9,454 nucleotides of DNA, taken from Roseimaritima sp. GTDB lineage: Bacteria > Planctomycetota > Planctomycetia > Pirellulales > Pirellulaceae. Numbering within the stretch: position 1 is the first letter of the stretch; each line of letters opens with the position of its first letter. Positions 1-6,041 of the stretch are shown here, one piece after another. The notes under the pieces are model-generated. The model was not told where the DNA came from and did no database searches. It worked only from the letters and a program-made list of their open reading frames with translations. The position numbers and the translations under genes were made by a program. The stretch spans positions 1 to 9,454 of the forward strand of contig SLFV01000230.1 of the NCBI GenBank assembly GCA_007124075.1, given 5' to 3'.

Positions 1-1325
1 AGCGGTTTGAAAACCAACCCCGAAAGCAATTTCGGATAAAAATAGGTGCTTTTGGCAGGCATCCGCTCCTTGTTCAAACTGATCGCCTCGACATGTTCCA
101 CCGTCGCAGGCATGACCAGCGCAGCCAGCGTGAACGGCTCGTTGGAATCATTTTCGCTAAGCGTTCCCACCCCCTGGATTCCGTCGATCACCTCTTGGAC
201 CAAATGCACGTAGGTCGGCTTTGGATGTCCCGCTGCACCCAGCAATTCATCGATCACTAACCGGTGCAACAAACTGACCCCCAAGCCACTCCACTGCTCA
301 CTGTGATCGGCGGCCATCGCCCGCATCGTTTGCTGGGCCCTTGGGGTCGCTTCCGCCAGCACCCACTTCTGGTCGGCGACGCCGTACAAGGCCATCAGGC
401 CTTGCGAATTGGCGGCCTCCATCTGTTGCCACGCGGCATTGGCCCCCGCGACGCCGTCGTCGATCGCCTGGCAAGTGAAATGATCGCCAAGCCGTCGAAT
501 GATCTCCGTCGAGCTGAACCTGTCGGTGCCACGGAGCAACCGATGGGTCGGCAGCACGATCATTCCCGGATCGTTCATGCTAACACACATCATCATCACA
601 AAATTAGCAGGATGATCGGCTGGCAATTCGCCTTGCTGTTCCACAAGAAACTGACGGTAGTTGCACGCTGTTTCGTAGCGATGGTGACCGTCAGCGACAA
701 AGACCGGCTTGTCATGCATCACCGCCGCGACCTCTCCTATGGTTTGGATATCGCTGACCGGCCATAGCGTATGCTTCACGCCCAGATGATCAATCGCCTC
801 CAACCCTGCGGTCCCCGCCACTGCAGCGTCCAGGATTTCCTGCGCCGCATTTCCCGGGTCGGGATACAGCCCAAAAATCTGGCTGCAATTCGCCTTCAAA
901 GCCTTCGTCAGCTTCAGCCGATCGACCTTGGCCTTGGGATGGGTTTCCTCGTGCGGATAGATATTGCCTTGGCCAAACGGCTGCAATCGGGTTCCACACA
1001 TGAAGCCGCGACGAACGTAGCTGGTGCCGTCGTAATCAAACTGCTGGTGGTAAACATAGATCGCGGGATTCCCCTCAGCTTCCAAAATTCCCTCGGATAG
1101 CCAGTTTTTGAAAAACCGCCCCGCTCGCTCATAACGACTATCCTCATCATCCCCAGGTTCCGCCCGGTTGAGGATAATCCGCACCGAATTGGCCGCGTGC
1201 CGCCGGTAAAGTTGGTCCTGCAGTTCAGGGTCGATCACGTCGTAAGGAGGCGCCACCACATCGGACAAGGCCCCAACGTGGCCTAGGTTATAACGCACAC
1301 CGCGGAAAGCTTGTATTTCTGGCAT
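1..1325 (-). CDS. DUF1015 family protein (3' end outside window)
   Basis: Reading the minus strand from ATG at 1325-1323 gives 441 complete codons plus CT of a Leu codon at the window edge, with no stop. The protein begins MPEIQAFRGVRYN and carries the family hallmarks: VVAPPYDVID near residues 23-32, HPKAKVDRLKL near 129-139, ADGHHRYETA at 211-220 and KERMPAKSTYFYPKLLSGLV at about 419-438. The last block normally lies close to the C-terminus, so only a few residues are probably missing. The family (PF06245) is widespread and I know of no settled function. The DGHHRYE motif resembles the nucleotide-binding signature of the ParB/sulfiredoxin superfamily (inference). No Shine-Dalgarno precedes the ATG; an ATG further upstream (minus strand, near 1359) is out of frame. 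The gene diverges from parA. Family identity is firm; the role is unknown. Confidence 0.9.
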   Translation of the reverse strand, partial: MPEIQAFRGVRYNLGHVGALSDVVAPPYDVIDPELQDQLYRRHAANSVRIILNRAEPGDDEDSRYERAGRFFKNWLSEGILEAEGNPAIYVYHQQFDYDGTSYVRRGFMCGTRLQPFGQGNIYPHEETHPKAKVDRLKLTKALKANCSQIFGLYPDPGNAAQEILDAAVAGTAGLEAIDHLGVKHTLWPVSDIQTIGEVAAVMHDKPVFVADGHHRYETACNYRQFLVEQQGELPADHPANFVMMMCVSMNDPGMIVLPTHRLLRGTDRFSSTEIIRRLGDHFTCQAIDDGVAGANAAWQQMEAANSQGLMALYGVADQKWVLAEATPRAQQTMRAMAADHSEQWSGLGVSLLHRLVIDELLGAAGHPKPTYVHLVQEVIDGIQGVGTLSENDSNEPFTLAALVMPATVEHVEAISLNKERMPAKSTYFYPKLLSGLVFKP

Positions 1326-1567
1326 GGGCCAATAATTGTTGTGAGAGGAAAAACGCCATGGACCGCATCTATCAGCGTCGTCAGCCCGTAGGATACGTCA
1401 CTGCGACTGCCTGCCCAAGGGGTACCCCAAGGACGGCTGGCTATCCGGCAGCAAGGCTTGATCACGGAAACCGCACAACCGCTCAGTTTCACGTGAAACT
1501 GGCATTTGGTAAAACCACACCCTTCGGTTATCATTCGCAAGATCGTAAACCTGCAGGGAAGCAAGCG
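1326..1567. promoter_or_regulatory. divergent spacer between DUF1015 gene and parA
   Basis: This 242-base spacer should hold promoters for both flanking genes. The clear element is the parS palindrome at 1484-1501. A 10-base palindrome GGGGTACCCC lies at 1419-1428. A possible parA promoter is TTGGTA (from about 1506), a 16-base gap, then TTATCA, but this is a weak match. The parA frame is open upstream to ATG 1358, but that extension runs through parS and lacks ParA-family similarity, so I treat it as non-coding. GCAGGGAAG just before ATG 1568 is a plausible ribosome binding site. Confidence 0.5.
1484..1501. promoter_or_regulatory. parS: parS centromere site (ParB binding)
   Basis: CAGTTTCACGTGAAACTG is a perfect 18-base palindrome. 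Its central 14 bases, GTTTCACGTGAAAC, are identical to the core of the bacterial parS consensus TGTTTCACGTGAAACA; only the outermost bases of the 16-mer differ (A..T instead of T..A). It lies 66 bases upstream of the parA start. In known systems ParB binds parS, loads CTP, closes into a clamp and spreads, and ParA then moves the complex. Placement upstream of parA also allows autoregulation of parAB (inference). Confidence 0.93.
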
Positions 1568-2314
1568 ATGTTCAAGACACTGTGCGTGGCCAACCAGAAG
1601 GGCGGGGTCGGCAAGACCACGACCGCCGTGAATCTGTCCGCGGCACTGGCGATTGCAGGGCATCGCGTTTTGCTGATCGATATGGACCCGCAATGCAATG
1701 CGACGGGAGCGTTAGGGCATCGGCCCACGGACGGACACCCTCTGGTTCGTCAACAGCCGCTGGCGGAGAGTGTGGTCGAAACGGAACTGGCCAAGCTTTC
1801 GCTACTGCCCGGAAGCCGGACGTTTCACGATGTCGATCAACTGGCAAAGACCGATGCCCCCGAGGCCGATCGGCTGCGGGAGCATCTGACCGGCGGAATC
1901 GACGGCTATGATTACGTGCTGTTGGATTGCCCCCCCAGCATTGGCACGCTGACACAGGCGGCGCTGATCTGCAGCACGGAGGTATTGATGCCGATCCAAT
2001 GCGAGTATTTTGCAATGGAAGGATTGACTCAACTGATCCAAGTCATTCGCAAAGCAATTCAACAGACCGACGGACGGCTGACGTTTGCCGGCATCCTGCT
2101 GACGATGTACGACCCCGGCCTGGAGCTGACACACGAAGTCGACGGTGAGGTTCGCGAGTTCTTTGGCGATATCGTGTTTGAAACCGTCGTACCTCGCGAT
2201 GTGGCCTTGAGCGAATCGCCCAGTCACGGTAAAAGCGTGTTTCAATACGCTCCGCGAAGCCGCGGCGCGTTCGCCTATACACAGCTATGCATGGAGGTGC
2301 TGCAACGTGAGTAA
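1568..2314 (+). CDS. parA: ParA/Soj chromosome partitioning ATPase
   Basis: A 248-residue protein of the ParA/Soj P-loop ATPase family, the usual size for a chromosomal ParA without an N-terminal DNA-binding domain. It starts MFKTLCVANQ; the deviant Walker A box KGGVGKTTT is at residues 11-19 with the signature first lysine. LLIDMDPQCNAT at 35-46 is the A' motif and VLLDCPPS at 117-124 is Walker B. The C-terminal SHGKSVFQYAPRSRGA at 219-234 is typical. ParA binds DNA nonspecifically as an ATP dimer and is released by ParB-stimulated hydrolysis, segregating origins. I chose ATG 1568 because GCAGGGAAG precedes it and the family begins a few residues before the P-loop; ATG 1358 would put parS inside the gene. 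The 3' end overlaps parB by 8 bases, implying translational coupling. Confidence 0.96.
   Translation: MFKTLCVANQKGGVGKTTTAVNLSAALAIAGHRVLLIDMDPQCNATGALGHRPTDGHPLVRQQPLAESVVETELAKLSLLPGSRTFHDVDQLAKTDAPEADRLREHLTGGIDGYDYVLLDCPPSIGTLTQAALICSTEVLMPIQCEYFAMEGLTQLIQVIRKAIQQTDGRLTFAGILLTMYDPGLELTHEVDGEVREFFGDIVFETVVPRDVALSESPSHGKSVFQYAPRSRGAFAYTQLCMEVLQRE
2293..2298 (+). promoter_or_regulatory. ribosome binding site of parB
   Basis: GGAGGT inside the last codons of parA ends 8 bases before GTG 2307. It is one of the few strong Shine-Dalgarno sequences in the window. It supports the GTG start, the 8-base overlap and coupled translation of parA and parB. Confidence 0.8.
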
Positions 2315-3401
2315 TCATCCGGTACAGAAGGATCGTCGCTTGGGCAAAGGCCTGGCCGCGTTGTTGGGAACCCCGCTGGACGACGATCCGGGTTTTGGCG
2401 GCAACGCGTCTGCCCCCAAGCCAGCAGCGAATCGCGATCCCCATCCGCCGGGCGCCGCGGCACCATCAGCACAAAAAGAAACGACCGCTGCCGATCAGGG
2501 CACCGCCAACCACGACGCTGGCCAGCCGACCGCTGTTGGGGCAACACCTGACCGCGGCGTGATGTTGAGCGTGTATGAAATCGATAACAACCCGTTCCAG
2601 CCGCGCCGGGAATTTAATGAATCGGAAATCGCCTCGCTGGCGGAAAGCCTGAAGGAACACGAGCAACTGCAGCCGATCATTGTTCGTCGCGCGGGGGCCC
2701 GCTACCAGTTGATTAGTGGCGAGCGTCGGTTGCGTGCGGCGATCCATGCGGGTCTGCCGACAGTGCGAGCTGACGTTCGCGAAGCTGACGATCGTTTAGT
2801 GGCCGAACTGGCCATTATCGAAAATCTGCAGCGCAAGGATCTCAATGCGATCGAAAAAGCGATGTCGTTTCGTCGCTACATCGACCAACACCAATGCACG
2901 CAGGACGACTTGGCCGCGCGGTTGAAGATCGACCGCAGCACGATCGCCAATCTGATGCGGTTGCTGGAATTGCCCGCCCCGGTGATCGATCAGATTAATG
3001 CCGAACGGATTTCCTCCAGTCACGCTCGCGCCCTGTTACCGCTGGGGGATGAACGACAGCAAATCGATTTGGCGAGGAGAATCGAGGAAGAAAAATGGAG
3101 CGTCCGGGCGACGGAGAATCATGTTGCTGCAGTGCTGGCCGAAGAGGACGCGTTGGAACTGGGCGGGGCACCTGTTGGTCAAGGGAGTGGCAATGCCGGT
3201 GGCAAGGGGAAGAAAGTGCGAACCGTTTCTCCTCTCATTCAGTCCTTGCAATCAGAACTGAAACGGCAGTTAGGCACCAAGGTGGACATTCGCGAAACCA
3301 GCCGTGGTCGAGGCAAAATAACGATTCACTTCAACAGCCCCGAGGAGTTTGAACGTTTGCAAGGCATGATTGTCCCCGGGCAGCGAACCGCCGCCGCGTA
3401 A
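2307..3401 (+). CDS. parB: ParB/Spo0J chromosome partitioning protein (CTPase clamp)
   Basis: A 364-residue ParB starting at GTG 2307. RRLGKGLAALLG at residues 10-21 is the conserved N-terminal peptide that contacts ParA and stimulates its ATPase. Residues about 22-84 are a long Ala/Pro/Gly-rich, probably disordered linker. The ParB N domain starts at VYEIDNNPFQPR (89-100); GERRLRA at 138-144 is the CTP-binding box and ENLQRKDLN at 172-180 is the following conserved motif. The helix-turn-helix lies around 197-220 (TQDDLAARLKIDRSTIANLM) and recognises parS. A Gly-rich linker (about 286-302) precedes the C-terminal dimerisation domain (about 306-357). All expected domains are present and in order. 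With the parS at 1484-1501 it forms a complete ParABS locus. No obvious terminator follows. Confidence 0.96.
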   Translation: MSNHPVQKDRRLGKGLAALLGTPLDDDPGFGGNASAPKPAANRDPHPPGAAAPSAQKETTAADQGTANHDAGQPTAVGATPDRGVMLSVYEIDNNPFQPRREFNESEIASLAESLKEHEQLQPIIVRRAGARYQLISGERRLRAAIHAGLPTVRADVREADDRLVAELAIIENLQRKDLNAIEKAMSFRRYIDQHQCTQDDLAARLKIDRSTIANLMRLLELPAPVIDQINAERISSSHARALLPLGDERQQIDLARRIEEEKWSVRATENHVAAVLAEEDALELGGAPVGQGSGNAGGKGKKVRTVSPLIQSLQSELKRQLGTKVDIRETSRGRGKITIHFNSPEEFERLQGMIVPGQRTAAA

Positions 3402-3611
3402 GCCGGTCGACCGTTGGTTGGTCATTGGGTGCGAAAAGTGATTAAACCGGCCTATCCAAAGTTCGGCGTGGGAATTAGAATTAGGAACGATCGCTGGAAG
3501 GTGAAGGAGGACGTGAAGCGGAAGGTGTTGGGCGAAAGCGAATTTCCATTTTGCAATCGCTCCTGGTAGAGACGGTGGTCTTCCGCGGAGGGAACAGCAA
3601 ATTTATTTTGA
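3402..3611. other. spacer between parB and tRNA-Pro
   Basis: No convincing gene. The plus strand from about 3485 to 3545 is notably purine-rich, with repeated GAAGG/GAAGC words. AATTAG occurs twice in tandem near 3474-3484. The AT-rich stretch AAATTTATTTTG just before 3612 is well placed for a -10 region of the tRNA promoter, but I see no good -35 box. A 46-codon GTG frame at 3429-3569 has no binding site and no recognisable similarity. Confidence 0.4.
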
Positions 3612-3686
3612 CGGGGCGTAGCTCAGCCTGGCTAGAGCGCCTGGTTTGGGACCAGGAGGTCGCATGTTCGAATCATGTCGCCCCGA
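3612..3686 (+). tRNA. tRNA-Pro (anticodon UGG)
   Basis: A complete 75-base cloverleaf. The acceptor stem pairs CGGGGCG (3612-3618) with CGCCCCG (3679-3685), followed by discriminator A 3686. The D arm is GCTC/GAGC. The anticodon stem is CCTGG (3640-3644) with CCAGG (3652-3656) around loop TTTGGGA, placing anticodon TGG at 3647-3649. The T arm has loop TTCGAAT with a 5-base stem including one G-U pair. The C1-G72 first pair is typical of bacterial proline tRNA. The 3' CCA is not encoded, since TTT follows, so it must be added by CCA nucleotidyltransferase. Confidence 0.97.
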
Positions 3687-3710
3687 TTTCTGAAGCTAGT
3701 TTGCTTCCTC

Positions 3711-3735
3711 AGTCCAGACCTTGGACTATTTTGTC
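3711..3735 (+). terminator. possible terminator after tRNA-Pro
   Basis: AGTCCA (3711-3716) and TGGACT (3722-3727) form a 6-base stem with a 5-base loop, followed by ATTTTGTCGATTT. A smaller hairpin GAAGC/GCTTC lies just upstream. The stem overlaps the stop codon of the convergent mogA, so it may sit between the two transcripts. The stem is short and the T run is interrupted, so this is tentative. Confidence 0.35.
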
Positions 3736-4283
3736 GATTTGGGCCTAAACGCCACGAATCGCTTCTGGTTGGTTTGCAGGAACCTGCCGCTGATCAGTTC
3801 GATCGCGTACGGGATCGCTGCGAAAACGCCATCCAAGCATTGGGAGATTGCTTTGGGCTGTCCCGGCAAATTGATGAGCAACGAGCGGGATCTCACGCCC
3901 GCCGTTTGTCGGGAAAGGATTGCGGTTGGCACGTACTGCAACGAGACCTGTCGCATTCGTTCGCCAAACCCCGGCAACAACTTCTCACACACCATCTCGG
4001 TTGCATCCGGCGTCACGTCTCGAACCGCTGGCCCCGTTCCTCCGGTGGTGACCACCAGCCTGCAATCCGCTTGGTCAACCAGTTCAATCAGTGCGCTAGC
4101 AATCACCTCGACTTCGTCGGGAACCATCCGGCATAACGTCTCAAACGGCTCGTCTAGCACCTCGCGCAAGTAGTCCTCGATGGCCGGCCCACCCGCGTCG
4201 ACGTATTCCCCACGACTGGCGCGATCCGACACGGTGACAATTCCAATAGTCAATTTAGCCTGAAAATCGATCGCAGCGGACAA
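3726..4283 (-). CDS. mogA: molybdopterin adenylyltransferase MogA
   Basis: A 185-residue protein of the MoaB/Mog fold that adenylates molybdopterin with ATP, preparing it for molybdate insertion in the cytoplasm. I recognise MogA rather than MoaB from motifs shared with the E. coli protein: IGIVTVSDRAS at 13-23, VPDE at 54-57, TTGGTGPAVRDVTPDAT at 79-95, PGFGERMRQVSLQYVPTAIL at 104-123, INLPGQPKAI at 137-146 and AFRPKS at 178-183. D56 and D89 align with the acidic residues held to be catalytic in MogA. It is about 10 residues shorter than the E. coli enzyme, lacking a short loop before FAAIPY. The start is TTG 4283: an in-frame TAG sits at 4289-4287, no ATG occurs before Met53, and GGAGA lies 7 bases upstream. 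No other molybdenum cofactor gene is in the window. Confidence 0.95.
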   Translation of the reverse strand: MSAAIDFQAKLTIGIVTVSDRASRGEYVDAGGPAIEDYLREVLDEPFETLCRMVPDEVEVIASALIELVDQADCRLVVTTGGTGPAVRDVTPDATEMVCEKLLPGFGERMRQVSLQYVPTAILSRQTAGVRSRSLLINLPGQPKAISQCLDGVFAAIPYAIELISGRFLQTNQKRFVAFRPKSTK

Positions 4284-4290
4284 AACCTAG

Positions 4291-4295
4291 TCTCC
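4291..4295 (-). promoter_or_regulatory. ribosome binding site fixing the TTG start of mogA
   Basis: On the minus strand GGAGA (4295-4291) lies 7 bases before TTG 4283-4281. With the in-frame TAG at 4289-4287 this excludes a longer reading frame and makes TTG the most likely initiator. Confidence 0.75.
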
Positions 4296-4461
4296 GAAAA
4301 AAAATGGTGACAATTGAATTTCGAACCCTCCCAACGATTCCGGTTTGCGCAGCGCAGGCAAAGCGACCGAAGCGTTCGACGTGCGGACCTATCCGCTCGA
4401 AAAAAGAAAAGTCGGCTTGGCGCGAAACCTTCCCCGACCGGCTTGGTTTACACCCAACAAC

Positions 4462-4564
4462 GAAGACGGTTGGCCGCGAACGTCGGAAGGCGACGCGTTT
4501 TGCGTGTTGCCATGCCGTTGTTTCCCGCAGCCCGGCATTCCGACGTTCGCGGCGAGCCGTCTTC
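4462..4564. repeat. long imperfect inverted repeat with three-way-junction fold
   Basis: Arms 4462-4488 and 4538-4564 are 27 bases each; I count 25 Watson-Crick pairs, one T-G wobble (4470/4556) and one G-G mismatch (4472/4554). The inner 16 pairs (4473-4488 with 4538-4553) are perfect. The 49-base interior splits into two hairpins: 4489-4511 (GGC/GCC and ACGC/GCGT around GTTTT) and 4513-4537 (TGCCG/CGGCA), separated by a single A at 4512. The whole therefore folds as a compact three-way junction ending about 30 bases before the propeller start. No T run follows on either strand, so it is not a standard terminator. It could be a 5' leader structure, a protein-binding cruciform or a small palindromic mobile repeat. 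I see no target-site duplication and no second copy here. Confidence 0.85.
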
Positions 4565-4594
4565 TTCATTGATCACTTTACAGCGATGGTAGAG

Positions 4595-5917
4595 ATGAAA
4601 CAAACCTGGGGGCTGCGGTATTTCGTCGTTTTCATCGCTTCAGTTGCCTGCATCGCGTGGGAACTGTCCGCGTCGGACTGGTCCCGCTTCCGCGGTCCTA
4701 ATGGATCCGGCATTGCGAAGGTCAATGCACTTCCTCCGACGCAGTGGAGCAACGCAGAGAATCTGCGTTGGGCGGTGGACTTGCCGGGCCCCGGTCACAG
4801 TAGCCCAATCGTCGTTGGCGATAAAGTGTTCGTGACATGTTGGACGGGCTACGGCACTGATCGTCAGTCGCAGGGGAGCCTGGAGGACTTGAAGCGTCAT
4901 CTGCTGTGCATCGATCTGAAAAGCGGGAAGACACTTTGGCGGGCAACGGTCGATGCCAAATTGCCCGAAGATCGCTATCAGGGAATGTTTGCCGAGCACG
5001 GTTATGCCAGCCATACACCGGTTAGCGATGGTCAAAGGGTCTTCTGTTTTTTCGGAAAATCGGGCGTTTTCGCTTTCGATCTTGATGGCCAGCAACTTTG
5101 GAACGTCGATGTTGGGGACGGCCTGGATCCGCGACAATGGGGATCGGCCTCCAGTTTGATGTTCAGTGGCGAGCTGTTGATCGTGACGGCGGGACCCGAA
5201 AGCGGCAGCCTGTTCGGGTTGAACAAGCAGACCGGGGAGGTTGTCTGGAAACAGGAGGTGGCGCTCAACGGGATGTGGGGTACACCGATCGTTGCAACAG
5301 TCGACACCGATCGCACGGACCTGATCATTGCGGTGCCCAACGAGATCTGGGGACTGAACCCGGAAAATGGAAAGCTGCGTTGGTATTGCGATGGCATCCG
5401 CGATGGTTCGATGAACTCCAGCCCCGTGCTGGACAATTCCGTGGTCTACGCGATTGATGGCCGCGGCGGTGATGCGGTTGCGGTTCGCATCGGCGGTTTA
5501 GGTGATGTGACCCAGACGAATATTGTTTGGCAGAAAGACCATCGCGGGCGCATTTCTTCTCCCGTGGTCCATGATGGTCGCATGTACTGGGTCGCAGGCG
5601 GGGTGTTGAACTGCGTCGACGCCTCCAGCGGAGAGCGAATCTACCAGCAAAGACTGGGGTCGGACCCCTCCGGCGGCGGCCGCGGCCGTGGGCCGCGTGG
5701 TGGACAAGACTACAGTTCTCCCGTCGTTGCCGGAGACCAACTGTATTTTTTCAATCGGCAGGGTGTCGGTTTCGTAGTTCGGTTGGGAGAGGAATTTCAG
5801 CAGATTGCCACCAATCGGTTCGATGATCCACCGGCTAACTTTAGCGGAACGCCGGCAATTGTCGATGGAACCCTGCTGGTCCGTTCCACCGCAAAGCTGT
5901 ACTGCATCGGTCAGTAG
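4595..5917 (+). CDS. exported PQQ-type beta-propeller repeat protein
   Basis: A 440-residue protein with an N-terminal signal peptide: MKQTWGLR, a hydrophobic stretch to about residue 24, and probable cleavage near LSA-SDW. The mature protein opens with DWSRFRGPNGSGIA (28-41), a hallmark of planctomycete PQQ-like propeller proteins. Propeller blades recur as SSPIVVGDKVFV (69-80), LLCIDLKSGKTLWRA (103-117), VFAFDLDGQQLWN (158-170), LFGLNKQTGEVVWKQ (206-220), IWGLNPENGKLRWY (251-264), SSPVVHDGRMYWV (321-333) and SSPVVAGDQLYFF (374-386). An Arg/Gly-rich loop (about 360-370) interrupts the last part. I see no enzymatic dehydrogenase residues; a periplasmic binding or scaffold role is inferred. 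Similar proteins are often labelled BamB-like on the propeller alone. ATG 4586 (MVEMKQ) is an equally possible start; neither has a clear Shine-Dalgarno. Confidence 0.88.
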   Translation: MKQTWGLRYFVVFIASVACIAWELSASDWSRFRGPNGSGIAKVNALPPTQWSNAENLRWAVDLPGPGHSSPIVVGDKVFVTCWTGYGTDRQSQGSLEDLKRHLLCIDLKSGKTLWRATVDAKLPEDRYQGMFAEHGYASHTPVSDGQRVFCFFGKSGVFAFDLDGQQLWNVDVGDGLDPRQWGSASSLMFSGELLIVTAGPESGSLFGLNKQTGEVVWKQEVALNGMWGTPIVATVDTDRTDLIIAVPNEIWGLNPENGKLRWYCDGIRDGSMNSSPVLDNSVVYAIDGRGGDAVAVRIGGLGDVTQTNIVWQKDHRGRISSPVVHDGRMYWVAGGVLNCVDASSGERIYQQRLGSDPSGGGRGRGPRGGQDYSSPVVAGDQLYFFNRQGVGFVVRLGEEFQQIATNRFDDPPANFSGTPAIVDGTLLVRSTAKLYCIGQ

Positions 5918-5920
5918 CTC

Positions 5921-5939
5921 AGGCGTTTGTGAAACGCCT
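5921..5939. other. perfect hairpin just after the propeller gene
   Basis: AGGCGTTT (5921-5928) and AAACGCCT (5932-5939) pair perfectly over 8 bases with a GTG loop, starting 3 bases after the stop codon. No T run follows on either strand. It may stabilise the mRNA 3' end or assist termination. The AAACGCCT word recurs at 6021-6028. Confidence 0.6.
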
Positions 5940-5967
5940 ATCGGTCATACGACTTAGTAGCCGTTCG

Positions 5968-6002
5968 CTGCGATAAATTAGCGTCCACGATCGCTGTTTT
6001 TT
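5968..6002 (+). terminator. probable rho-independent terminator of the propeller gene
   Basis: GCGAT (5970-5974) pairs with ATCGC (5990-5994), extended by C5968-G5996 across a T-T mismatch, followed directly by six T at 5997-6002. The loop is long (15 bases), and a competing AGCG/CGCT stem exists inside. GGCGTT (6005-6010) with AACGCC (6022-6027) forms a further hairpin before the end of the convergent gene. The T run in a GC-rich spacer between convergent genes supports the call. Confidence 0.45.
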
Positions 6003-6041
6003 CCGGCGTTGAAGGCGACGAAACGCCTGTCCAATCGTTCG

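Larger units (their letters stand above)
4284..4594. promoter_or_regulatory. divergent spacer between mogA and the propeller gene
   Basis: About 310 bases that must hold both divergent promoters. The plus frame of the propeller gene stays open back to ATG 4304, but the translation of 4304-4585 is Arg-rich and would bury the signal peptide, so I read it as non-coding. The main content is the long inverted repeat at 4462-4564. A weaker hairpin pairs TTTGC (4344-4348) with GCAAA (4358-4362). CGGCTTGG is repeated at 4413-4420 and 4439-4446. No convincing -35/-10 pair could be assigned. Confidence 0.5.

Noticed and set aside
264..1100. Plus-strand open frames opposite the DUF1015 gene
   Set aside because: They are shadows of a clearly conserved minus-strand protein, and their translations show no family features.
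1358..1567. N-terminal extension of ParA to ATG 1358
   Set aside because: It would contain parS, lacks ParA similarity, and a ribosome site precedes ATG 1568, which gives the normal family length.
1820..1832. Second parS-like site inside parA (GTTTCACGATG)
   Set aside because: Only one half-site is present; the other half does not match, so ParB binding is not expected. A similar lone half-site near 7930 was rejected for the same reason.
3429..3569. Possible 46-residue basic peptide starting at GTG
   Set aside because: No ribosome binding site, no ATG and no recognisable similarity; the purine-rich bias of the spacer can explain the open frame.
4452..4564. Integron attC site
   Set aside because: ACCCAAC at 4452-4458 fits one core box, but no matching GTTRRRY box follows the right arm and no integrase or cassette structure is present.
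4462..4564. Rho-independent terminator
   Set aside because: No T run follows the stem on either strand, and it lies between divergent, not convergent, genes.
4304..4594. N-terminal extension of the propeller protein to ATG 4304
   Set aside because: The extension is Arg-rich, resembles no family, runs through the long inverted repeat and would place the signal peptide about 97 residues inside the protein.
4586..4690. Propeller protein as a lipoprotein
   Set aside because: The only Cys near the signal segment is in ASVAC, which lacks the Leu-type residue expected at position -3 of a lipobox; ordinary signal peptidase cleavage fits better.
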